64,000 nt of DNA from DAHUXT01 sp036273675 (GTDB lineage: Bacteria > Chloroflexota > Ktedonobacteria > Ktedonobacterales > JADMIN01): assembly GCA_036273675.1 (NCBI GenBank), contig DASUHD010000035.1, positions 62,001 to 126,000 of the forward strand, written 5' to 3'. A model generated the notes under the pieces. The model saw only the letters and a program-made list of their open reading frames with translations. It ran no database searches and had not been told where the DNA came from. Of the stretch, positions 49,447 to 57,475 are shown in pieces. Each line of letters opens with the position of its first letter. Position 1 is the stretch's first letter. The position numbers and the translations under genes were made by a program.

Positions 49447-52400
49447 CTATTCGGCGTCCGATGTTAGAGCGCTCCGCTGCTGTTGTTGCTCCTCGAACCG
49501 CTGGAACGCTGCCCTCAGCGCGCTTCGTGCCTCCGCATCTAAAGCAGGCGCCACTGGCTCTGTCTCGGGAACCGATGGCTCAACCAGCGGCGAGTCTGTT
49601 CGGGGCGATTCCTCATCGCCCTGGTGTTCGTTAGGCTCCAGCGCGGCGGTTGTGGTAGGCGAAGAAATGGCTTCCGCGACGGCTTCCAGCACGCGTTGCG
49701 CCTCGCGCGCGGAGTTGGCGAACCAGTCGCTTGACCAGATGCGGTGCAGCTTCCAGCCCATCAGTTCCAGTTGCCGCTGGCGCAGGCGGTCGCGGTCGCG
49801 CGCGGTCTTCGAGGAGTGATACGATGCGCCATCACACTCGACCCCCAGCAAATAAGCGCCTGGATGCTCTGGATCACGGACCGCCATATCAATCCGGTAT
49901 CCGGAGCAGCCGACCTGTGTATCCAGCGTCAGGCCACGGGCGGTCAGCGCATCGTAGACGGCCTCTTCCAGAGGCGAATCGAAACGCAACGCGGATGGAT
50001 CTGGAACATGCTCGGCGCCTTCGGCTGGCTGATCCGCCAGAATCTGCGCGGCGCGTTGATCGCCACCTTGTGAGCACGCCTCCGCATATTGCAGGTAGTC
50101 GCGCAGAATGCGCGCGCCCCGGGATGCCATGTCTGGCGGCAGGTCACTCGCTCGCATCGAGCTGACGACGATCACCTGTTTGCGCGCGCGCGTCACGGCG
50201 ACGTTGAGGCGACGCTCACCGCCAGCGTTGTTCACCGGGCCAAAGCGCTTATAGACATTGCCGTAGACATCTGGCCCATAGCCCACGCTCAGAATAATAG
50301 CGTCGCGCTCATCGCCCTGGACGCTTTCCAGGTTCTTGATGAAGATGCCGTCGGGGTCGTCTCCACTCAGGACATCTCGATAGCGTTGAAGATCAGTTTC
50401 GCGCTTCATGCGATTGTCGAGCGCCTCGCGAATCGCATCCTGCTGCGCGGCGCTCAGGGCGACGATGCCCAGCGAGGGGTGCTCGTCGCCGTCATGCTGG
50501 CGCAGATAGTCGAAGACGATATCGGCGACGCGCGCCGCTTCGTTGCGGTTTCTGCCACGGCTGTAGTTGCTATTCGCGACGTATTCGAAGCGAATACCTT
50601 GGTCCGCGCCGCCATGCGCGCTGGGGAACGTGACCAGGCGTCCATCGTAAAAGTGATGGTTCGAGAAAGCAATCAAGGCTTCATCGGCGCTGCGATAGTG
50701 CCACTCGATGCTGCGCGTCTCGAAGCTGGCGCTGAGGCACTCATCGAGGATGCTCTGTGTGCGCCCTTCCTCTTCGGCCTCCTCTTCCTCCTCATCCTCA
50801 GCGCCGCTATCGTCTGCCAGCGATTTGGCGAAGAAGCGTGTCGGCGGAAGCTGCCTGGGATCGCCCACAACAATCAACTGCTTCCCGCGAAGGATAGAGG
50901 AGATGCTGTCTTCGGGGCAGACCTGTGACGCCTCATCGAAAATCACTAGGTCGAAGAGTTGCGCGCCAGAATCAAGATACTGGCTGACGCTGAGCGGACT
51001 CATCATCCAGCACGGCTTCAGCTCCAGCAGCGCGGGGGCCGTTTTCACCACCATCTTGCGGATCGAGCCATGGCGTTTCTTCTGAAGTTCCCTGCGTAAT
51101 GCGCCAGACGCCTGAGACAGTTCTGACCGCGAATCGCCGACCGCGCTAGTGAAAATCTGGCGGCGATGCTGTTGTAGCCGGGCGTTCAGCCGTTGTCGGG
51201 CCAGCGTCTTGTGTCCCGCGTCAAGGGTGCGAAACGACCCAATGACATCTGCGTGTTCACCGCCCCGGAAGTTCCTGAGCGCAGGCGACTGGCCGCGCAC
51301 ATGATCGAGCCAGAGCACATAAAAGCGGCGGTGGAAGATGGCGCCGATATCGGGCGGAATTGGTCGCTGACTGAGCAAGTTCGTGATGAAGCTGTCCAGT
51401 CCCGCCTGGCGGCATGCGCTCAGCCGTTGCTGGCAGGTGAGCCAGCGATCTAGATCATCCAGGTGATCCACCAGGAAGTCCACCTGGTCTGCCAACGCCG
51501 CGAGCGGCGTTTCCTCAAAGGTTTTGCCCGGCTGATTGAGCGCTGTGCGCGCCAGCGCCGTATCGCTGAAGATCAGCTCCTCATTGGTCTGCTGCATCGT
51601 CTGCCCCATCGTGGCGAGCGCCTCATGGAGCGCGGCTCGGTTGGCGGCATCACTGGGATACGCCACCAGCGCAGCGGTCTTTTCAGGAATGGATCGGCCC
51701 GTATAGCGTGTCAGAAAGCTCTCTGTCCAGGCGATAGCAGCTTGAATTCTCGGCCAGTCGGTGGCCGCGCCCTGGTAGAAATGGCCGAAGTCGCGGCCAT
51801 AGTCCTCAGCCTTCACGGCAAGGCGCCCCTCGAATGCCTGGATATGCCGCGCCCGCTCGACGTCTTCACAGAGCATCGCCCACCGCACATGCTGCCCGGC
51901 CTCCAGCGCCAGATGGCGATGGCTCACCACGGTGTCCACAGCCTGCCAGAACACCCGCAGGTTGCCAAGCAGGTTCTCTATCGCCGCCCGCGTCTCCATA
52001 GGCGTCGCGGCGTCGAATGTGCCAGCGCCCTGAAGGAGCGGCGCAACCTGGAGGTTGGCCAAGCAGAATGTCTCAGCGTCCTCCCACGCGGCAAACTGCT
52101 CGGCAAGTCTTTCGAGCGCGGCGTTCACCGGACGAAGTGTCTTCGCGGGTCCTGTTATCAGGCCAGCCATCGCCGAAGAAATGGGCGTTCCGGTCAGATG
52201 GTCGTGGAGTTGCGTAACCCAACGGAGCGTCGCCGTCAGCGTCTCCCAGTCGGTCTGCGCGCCATCGAAATAGCGGTCCAGCGTCTTCGCATACTCGATC
52301 AGTGTCGCGGCCAGCGCCTTCTCAATATCCAGCAGACTGGCCGCCATCATGATATCCGCTTCGATCTGCGCCGCGTTGCGTATCTGTCCGGGCAACAATT

Positions 52401-54684
52401 GCGACCGCACCAGCCTGACATCGCGATGGTACGCTGGCCTCAGCACGCGGAAAAGGGAGCGATACTCTGTGCGGAAGCGCCCCGCCAGCCCTGCCAGGTC
52501 CAGTGTGAAGAACGACGGTTGGTAGACACCTTCCAGAGTCGCGCGCATCCGGGCGCACTGGGCGTAGCGCTCCCGCGCCTCCGCTGCGGTTGCCCGCGCC
52601 ACCGCGCATGCCGCGGGATCGAGCCAGGCCGCTGGTGGGGGCGAAGTGGGTCTAGTGACCAGATGCCTGGTGACGGCGATGAGCGCGGTGATCTCGCCGA
52701 GCGTCTCTGGCTGCTCGCAGCCACTCACGTCGGCAAGGGTACTCGCTGCCGGAGAAATGGCTGTCAGTGCTTGGAGCGCTGCTGTGAGCTGCTGTTCGAG
52801 TGTGGGGCGCAGGGTAATCGCTGTGTCGTGGAGCGAATCCGCCTGAACGCGCAGGCACTCCATTGCCCAGGCGCTATCCTCGGTAAGCGCCTGCCACAGC
52901 GCCGTCAGATCCTCGGTAAGCAGGGAACGGTTATAGTGCGCTTTGAACTGGCTCAGGTCCGCGTGGTAGGCTGCTGACCGCTCGGCCATATCGTCTACTA
53001 CTGGATGCACCCGCGCCAGCGCATCGCGGCTCAGCCAGGAACGCAACGGATGCTGGCTTTCCAGCGTAGCCCGGGCGAGCGCGGCTGCCCACGGCATGGT
53101 GGCAAATGAGACGGGGGCGTCTTCGCCGAGCAGTTCAACGATCTGTGACAGTGATGCATGTTGCGTGCGCAGCGCCTCGGAAAGTCGTGTGTAATGGGCG
53201 CGGATGGAAGTGGCGAGTTCCAGGGAGTAGCTCGCGGCGCGTGTCTCGCGCCAGGGATGGCTATCGTAGCGTTCCAGCACATCACGGCAGGCGTCAAGTT
53301 GGTCGGCGGCGCGCGTCATCATGGCATACAGGCTTGGCGTCACCGCCCCAATGCCGGGGATGCTGAAGTCGCGGTCGGGTGTCTCGCCCAACTGGGCCAG
53401 GACGCCATATGCGTCGAACGCTGTCTTTTCAAGCGGCTGACGCAGCCGATGCAGTTCCCGCACATAAACGTTGAGTTCGTTCCGTCGCTCCTGTAAATCG
53501 GAAGACCGGCGCTGCCATCTGGCGTCACTGGCGGCCACTGCTGGCCTCGCGGCATCGTCGAACGCTGCTTTCAGAGCGGTGAGGAATGCCGTTTTCTGGG
53601 CGGAACTCGTCCGTGGGTTATGCAGGTCGAGACAGAAGTCACTCAGCCTCGCGTCGTGCAGTCGCTTGCGCACCACATCCAGCGCGGCCATCTTTTCGCT
53701 GACGAAGAGCACTTTCTTGCCCTGCCCCAGCCGCTCGGCGATGATATTGGCAATCGTCTGGCTCTTTCCGGTGCCTGGAGGGCCTTTCAGCACGAAACTG
53801 ACATCCATCTTGGCCAGCAGAATCGCCTCCTGCTGGCTGGAGTCCGCGTCGAGAATCTCCAGCGTCTCTTGTGGACGAACGTAGTCGTCGAACTGCTCTG
53901 GGTGAGGCAGGCCGGGAGGGAGCGCGGGCCGGGGCGCCTCACCACCCAGGACGCCTAGCAACGGATGGGCAAGCACGTCGGCTTCGTGGCGCTCCAGGTC
54001 CTGATACATCACCAGCTTCTGGAAGGCGAAGCGGCCGAGATGCACTTCATCGCGCAATATCTTCCAGCGCCCATCAGCTGCGGACACCGTGTCCTGGATG
54101 GCCACTTGAACTGCGCTCAGCAGGTCATCAAGTGTGGGCGCCGCTGCTGCGCGATTGCCATTGCCATTGTTGCCTGTCACATCGCTCCATACTGGCAGCG
54201 CAATCCTGAAGCTATGATTCAGCTTTTCGCGCAATGTTGGATTGATTTCACAATCGGCGTCATCGAGGAGCTTCAGCGAGAAAGACCCGGTGGCGGCTTT
54301 ATAGTTCAGCGCGACCGGCACAAATATAAGAGGAGAGCGTATCAGTTCCTGGCTATAGGGCGACTCATACCATTCCAGCAGACCAAACGCCAGATAGAGC
54401 GTTCTAACACCGCGATCCTGCTCATCCTCACGCACCCGCGCCCTGAGCCTGAGCAGACGACGCTCCAGTTCCTCTGGCTCCGGTTCACCCGCGCACGGCA
54501 GTGTATCGAGCGCTATCGTCCCAGAAGCGCCGCAAATTTGCGCAAAGAGCAGCGACGAATCCTCAGGGAGAAATTGGATGCCGCTGGGGCGTTTGCCATC
54601 ACTTTTGTAGTAAAGCAGTGGGTTGCGCCTGCTCATATCAATCAGGTCTTTACGCCAGGTGACAAGCTTATTGCTGAGCGACAT
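49447..54684 (-). CDS. Giant DUF4011 / SF1 helicase with Vsr-like nuclease domain
   Basis: A 1745-residue protein. The first 260 residues match DUF4011 in position and style (LVTWRKDLIDMSRRNPLLYYK). Walker A of a UvrD/AAA_11-type helicase, LKGPPGTGKSQTIANIIAE, is near residue 300. A long alpha-helical insert follows. Walker B LVIFDEASQVCPEDSI is near 1250, DPRQLPPTRFF just after, and AAA_12 motifs EWHYRS and NVAVTRARKQVIVVSS near 1325 and 1500. The C-terminal 90 residues are a PD-(D/E)xK-type (MTES_1575/DUF559-like) nuclease: SPLEEAVYDAL, YRIDMAV and VECDGASYH. This layout recurs among putative phage-defence and nucleic-acid maintenance proteins. The ATG at 54684 has AGGAGG eight bases upstream. 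Confidence 0.88.
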   Translation of the reverse strand: MSLSNKLVTWRKDLIDMSRRNPLLYYKSDGKRPSGIQFLPEDSSLLFAQICGASGTIALDTLPCAGEPEPEELERRLLRLRARVREDEQDRGVRTLYLAFGLLEWYESPYSQELIRSPLIFVPVALNYKAATGSFSLKLLDDADCEINPTLREKLNHSFRIALPVWSDVTGNNGNGNRAAAAPTLDDLLSAVQVAIQDTVSAADGRWKILRDEVHLGRFAFQKLVMYQDLERHEADVLAHPLLGVLGGEAPRPALPPGLPHPEQFDDYVRPQETLEILDADSSQQEAILLAKMDVSFVLKGPPGTGKSQTIANIIAERLGQGKKVLFVSEKMAALDVVRKRLHDARLSDFCLDLHNPRTSSAQKTAFLTALKAAFDDAARPAVAASDARWQRRSSDLQERRNELNVYVRELHRLRQPLEKTAFDAYGVLAQLGETPDRDFSIPGIGAVTPSLYAMMTRAADQLDACRDVLERYDSHPWRETRAASYSLELATSIRAHYTRLSEALRTQHASLSQIVELLGEDAPVSFATMPWAAALARATLESQHPLRSWLSRDALARVHPVVDDMAERSAAYHADLSQFKAHYNRSLLTEDLTALWQALTEDSAWAMECLRVQADSLHDTAITLRPTLEQQLTAALQALTAISPAASTLADVSGCEQPETLGEITALIAVTRHLVTRPTSPPPAAWLDPAACAVARATAAEARERYAQCARMRATLEGVYQPSFFTLDLAGLAGRFRTEYRSLFRVLRPAYHRDVRLVRSQLLPGQIRNAAQIEADIMMAASLLDIEKALAATLIEYAKTLDRYFDGAQTDWETLTATLRWVTQLHDHLTGTPISSAMAGLITGPAKTLRPVNAALERLAEQFAAWEDAETFCLANLQVAPLLQGAGTFDAATPMETRAAIENLLGNLRVFWQAVDTVVSHRHLALEAGQHVRWAMLCEDVERARHIQAFEGRLAVKAEDYGRDFGHFYQGAATDWPRIQAAIAWTESFLTRYTGRSIPEKTAALVAYPSDAANRAALHEALATMGQTMQQTNEELIFSDTALARTALNQPGKTFEETPLAALADQVDFLVDHLDDLDRWLTCQQRLSACRQAGLDSFITNLLSQRPIPPDIGAIFHRRFYVLWLDHVRGQSPALRNFRGGEHADVIGSFRTLDAGHKTLARQRLNARLQQHRRQIFTSAVGDSRSELSQASGALRRELQKKRHGSIRKMVVKTAPALLELKPCWMMSPLSVSQYLDSGAQLFDLVIFDEASQVCPEDSISSILRGKQLIVVGDPRQLPPTRFFAKSLADDSGAEDEEEEEAEEEGRTQSILDECLSASFETRSIEWHYRSADEALIAFSNHHFYDGRLVTFPSAHGGADQGIRFEYVANSNYSRGRNRNEAARVADIVFDYLRQHDGDEHPSLGIVALSAAQQDAIREALDNRMKRETDLQRYRDVLSGDDPDGIFIKNLESVQGDERDAIILSVGYGPDVYGNVYKRFGPVNNAGGERRLNVAVTRARKQVIVVSSMRASDLPPDMASRGARILRDYLQYAEACSQGGDQRAAQILADQPAEGAEHVPDPSALRFDSPLEEAVYDALTARGLTLDTQVGCSGYRIDMAVRDPEHPGAYLLGVECDGASYHSSKTARDRDRLRQRQLELMGWKLHRIWSSDWFANSAREAQRVLEAVAEAISSPTTTAALEPNEHQGDEESPRTDSPLVEPSVPETEPVAPALDAEARSALRAAFQRFEEQQQQRSALTSDAE

Positions 54685-54996
54685 ACACAAGCCCTCCTGT
54701 TTTCAATTGAGCAGTCATATGAGGTTAGATGCGGGGAATAACGAGCGTGCAGTTGAGGTGACCAGCGATATACCACAGTGTGCTGGGACGCTGGCAGGAC
54801 ATCCTTATCGCCGACACCGAGACATGGATGAGGAGACGCGCGATGAGAGATAGATCGTGTCGAGCATCCCAGGCACATGAGGCGCGATGCGGCGACAGCG
54901 CGCTCTGAGCCGCATGCTCTTACGAAGTATGCGCCTCAAACTACATCGCATCAGCACCTATTCATACGTACGGCGTAGCGCCTATGTCACTTCCAT
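54685..54996. other. Intergenic region between the helicase gene and metG
   Basis: About 310 bases, both flanking genes on the minus strand. ATGCGGC (54887-54893) and GCCGCAT (54909-54915) can form a 7-bp stem, which might end the metG transcript but lacks a U-tract. On the minus strand TATATC (54777-54782) preceded by TGG is a weak candidate -10 for the helicase gene. Nothing more was recognised. Confidence 0.35.
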
Positions 54997-56631
54997 TCAA
55001 TTCACCATACGTTCATCTGCTATCTCCCACTTGCGGAAGAGGACCGGGCCGGGCTGAACCCTCGTCCCCGCCGCGAGCTGCCCCCAGACGGTGACATCGG
55101 CCCAGGGCGCGCTGATGTCGAGTGCGACGCCCAGTTGCGCGACGATCTTCGCGGCGGTCTCTGGCAGGAATGGCACGAGCAGATGCGCCACCAGCCGTAG
55201 CGTCTCGGCGAGCGTGTAGAGCGCGGTATCCAGCCGCCTCGCCGCCTCCTGGTCGCCCGCCTTGCGCGCCTTCGCCAACTCCCACGGCGCGACTTCGGCC
55301 ACATAGCGATTGGCCGTCCCGATCAACTCCCAGATAGCCGCCAGCGCCTCGTTCGAGGAATACGCGCGCACAGCGGCATCCACCAGAGCCGGAAGCGCCC
55401 GCGCCTGGGCGATGAGCGATTGCTCGGCGTCCGTCAGCGGGCCAGAGGCGGGAATTACGCCGTCGGTGTAGCGCTGAAGCATGTTGATCGTCCGGTTCAG
55501 CAGGTTGCCAAGCTGGTCGGCCAGATCAGTATTGCAGGCGCGCAGAAACCGCTCCAGCGTGAAGTCGCTATCGGTGAACGGGCTGATCTCGCGCAAGAGG
55601 AAATAGCGCAGCGGCTCGACCCCGTAGTCCGCCGCGATCTGCGCTGGATCCAGCACGTTGCCGAGCGATTTGCTCATCTTCTGGCCGCCGCTGGTGATGA
55701 AGCCATGCACCAGCACTGTCGTCGGCAGCGGAACCCGCGCCGAGAGCAGCATCGCGGGCCAGTAGATGGCGTGGAAGCGGATAACGTCCTTGCCCAGCAC
55801 ATGCATCCGCTGGGGATTCTCCTGCCAGTAGCGCTGGTAGAGTGGGCCATCGTCGGCATAGCCCAGCGCCGTGATGTAGTTGCCCAGCGCGTCATACCAG
55901 ACATAGATCACCTGCGCGGGATCGCCCGGCACGGGGACGCCCCAGCCGTGGGCGCGCTCGCGGGAGCGCGAGATGCTGAAGTCCTCCAGGCCGCGACGGA
56001 TGAAGCTAAGCGCCTCGTTCTTGCGCGTCTCCGGCACGACGCGCAGCGTATCCGACGCGATCAGCTGCTCCAACTGGTCGGCGTAGCGCGAGAGGCGGAA
56101 GAAGTAGTTCTCCTCCTCAACCTCCTCGGGCGGGATATGGTGAATCGGGCAGAGGCCGTCTATCAGTTCGTCTTCACGGTAGAACAACTCGCAGCGGACA
56201 CAATACAACCCATGGTAGTGGCGCCTGTAGATATCGCCGCTCTGGACGCAGGCCTCCCATAGCTTGTGAACGCCGGGAGTATGGCGCGGATCGGCGCTGG
56301 TGCGGATGAAGTCGTCGAACGACGTTTCTAGCGTCTCGGCCAGCTCGCGGAAGCGCGCCGAGTTGCGCTCGACCAGCTCCTCCACAGGAATACCCAGACG
56401 TTCGGCGCTCTGGACGTTGGTCAGCGCGTTCTCGTCTGTCCCGGTCAGAAAGAAGACATCGTCGCCGATGCGGCGGTGATAGCGGGCCAGCGCGTCGGTC
56501 AGCACGTATTCCAGCGCGTGACCGATATGCGGACTGGCGTTGACATATGGAATGGTGGTAGAGACATACCAGGGCGACGCTTTTGCCTTTGCCGCTGGTC
56601 GCTTCGATGATGCCCTCTTTGCTCTCGTCAT
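54997..56631 (-). CDS. metG: Methionyl-tRNA synthetase
   Basis: MetRS charges tRNA-Met. The 544-residue protein has HIGH at residues 35-38 and KMSKS near 317. The zinc site is a single knuckle, CVRCELFY and, later, LCPIH (C-x2-C ... C-x2-H). The anticodon domain (FLRACNTDLADQLGNLLNR) is intact. The N-terminal 18 residues are a basic Ala/Lys extension. The C-terminal Trbp111-like tRNA-binding domain is absent, as in several short MetRS. The leader has a Met-rich short ORF and an intrinsic terminator immediately upstream, pointing to attenuation control. Genes further upstream on the minus strand are separately promoted. Confidence 0.97.
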   Translation of the reverse strand: MTRAKRASSKRPAAKAKASPWYVSTTIPYVNASPHIGHALEYVLTDALARYHRRIGDDVFFLTGTDENALTNVQSAERLGIPVEELVERNSARFRELAETLETSFDDFIRTSADPRHTPGVHKLWEACVQSGDIYRRHYHGLYCVRCELFYREDELIDGLCPIHHIPPEEVEEENYFFRLSRYADQLEQLIASDTLRVVPETRKNEALSFIRRGLEDFSISRSRERAHGWGVPVPGDPAQVIYVWYDALGNYITALGYADDGPLYQRYWQENPQRMHVLGKDVIRFHAIYWPAMLLSARVPLPTTVLVHGFITSGGQKMSKSLGNVLDPAQIAADYGVEPLRYFLLREISPFTDSDFTLERFLRACNTDLADQLGNLLNRTINMLQRYTDGVIPASGPLTDAEQSLIAQARALPALVDAAVRAYSSNEALAAIWELIGTANRYVAEVAPWELAKARKAGDQEAARRLDTALYTLAETLRLVAHLLVPFLPETAAKIVAQLGVALDISAPWADVTVWGQLAAGTRVQPGPVLFRKWEIADERMVN

Positions 56632-56683
56632 GGCGCGTTCGCTCTCTTCCCTCAGTAGATGATGCCATCAAAAAATGGACAAC

Positions 56684-56713
56684 AAAAAGGGCCGCCCCCT
56701 CGCGGAGCAGCCC
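56684..56713 (-). terminator. Intrinsic terminator (attenuator) in the metG leader
   Basis: On the minus strand the 5' arm GGGCTGCTCC (56704-56713) pairs with GGGGCGGCCC (56689-56698) over ten base pairs, two of them G-U. The loop is five bases and a TTTTT tract (56684-56688) follows. It lies 52 bases before the metG ATG and about 18 bases after the Met-rich leader ORF stop. A terminator between promoter and gene is the hallmark of attenuation. The stem's inner 5' part (56701-56707, CTCCGCG) can instead pair with CGCGGGG (56757-56763) in the leader ORF. Confidence 0.85.
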
Positions 56714-56730
56714 CGGTCTCGCGCTAATGT

Positions 56731-56793
56731 TCAGCGAGCAGACACCATGGACGATACCCCGCGCGGCGTGCGCATGGCCATCTCCATCATCAT
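56731..56793 (-). CDS. Met-rich leader peptide of metG (putative attenuator peptide)
   Basis: A 20-codon ORF on the metG transcript. It opens with ATG ATG ATG GAG ATG GCC ATG CGC, i.e. MMMEMAMR, and has a sixth Met at codon 16 before a TGA stop: six Met in 20 codons, five in the first seven. It ends 18 bases before a strong terminator. By analogy with trp, his and pheST leader peptides, a ribosome short of Met-tRNA would stall on these codons. Stalling would leave CGCGGGG (codons 11-13) free to pair with the terminator's 5' arm and block termination. Weak point: no clear Shine-Dalgarno sequence before the first ATG. I infer function; it is not shown. Confidence 0.6.
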   Translation of the reverse strand: MMMEMAMRTPRGVSSMVSAR

Positions 56794-56866
56794 GCTGTTG
56801 CTATGCTGCTGATCAGTCGTCATGAAAATCTCTGCATTGGTGTCTATGAAACGATGCGTTGTTCTC

Positions 56867-56875
56867 AGTATAGCA
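56867..56875 (-). promoter_or_regulatory. Extended -10 promoter of the metG leader
   Basis: On the minus strand TGCTATACT (TGn-extended -10) gives a start site near 56860 and a 5' leader of about 230 bases. No clear -35. The identical nine bases precede the apbE cluster. Confidence 0.55.
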
Positions 56876-56951
56876 CGCAGTTTGCCGATGTGGTAGCTTG
56901 CCCGCTGCCAACTCCGGCGTTCAAGGGTCTGGACCTCACATCTCCACTTGC

Positions 56952-57350
56952 TTAGTCACCAGGTCTCCGTCTGGAAGGGCCAACGCCACTCACGAGCAAT
57001 CTACCTGTACTGGCATCGTAGATTTCTATGACTCTCTCGCTGAAATGAGGCCCAGGATCAGCCCCCGGCGGAAGCGACATCATAGTCAAGAGGAACGGAC
57101 CTCGCAGCACGACATAGCAGACGAGCGCATCATCGTCCGGGCCAATATACACCTTGATGCGGTCGGTCAGTTCTTTGCAGGTCACGAACTCCACCGACTC
57201 AACGGTAGGAGGCTCTTCAGAGAGGGTTGGTCCCAACGAGCACGATGGCGCGCCCTGTAGATAGGCCGTCATGTCGTCCGCGGTGAACGACGGCGTCCAC
57301 TTCGATGTCAGCTTGAGCGCTGGGCGACCATGCGGCTGAGTGTCCGACAT
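56952..57350 (-). CDS. Hypothetical protein
   Basis: A 132-residue protein with no recognised family. It reads as a small globular cytoplasmic protein: ALKLTSKWTPSFTADDMTAYL, then VESVEFVTCKELTDRIKVYIG, ALVCYVVLRGPFLLTMMSLPP and HFSERVIEIYDASTGRLLVSG. The ending strands (VIEIYDASTGRLLVS) suggest a beta-rich fold. GAGGGA lies before ATG 57350, whereas the longer in-frame ORF has no site. It is downstream of the GT39-like gene by about 125 bases on the same strand. Confidence 0.5.
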   Translation of the reverse strand: MSDTQPHGRPALKLTSKWTPSFTADDMTAYLQGAPSCSLGPTLSEEPPTVESVEFVTCKELTDRIKVYIGPDDDALVCYVVLRGPFLLTMMSLPPGADPGPHFSERVIEIYDASTGRLLVSGVGPSRRRPGD

Positions 57351-57475
57351 CAGTTCCCTCGCTTTCCTGGTACACCATACATACATAAAAGTGCGGGCAA
57401 GGCTCTCCTCGGTATCGTACTCGTGATGCTCACCCATCCGCCAGCAAGTTGCTCGCCAGCGTGCGGGAGCCAAGT

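Noticed and set aside
47296..54684. A Mokosh-type defence system formed by kinase and helicase
   Set aside because: I could not see a PLD nuclease, the kinase is a separate gene with its own promoter and a membrane domain, and the nuclease is of the Vsr/DUF559 type.
56641..56720. T-box riboswitch in the metG leader
   Set aside because: A terminator is present, but the conserved T-box bulge sequence was not found by eye and a Met-rich ORF offers a simpler mechanism. A covariance-model search would be decisive.
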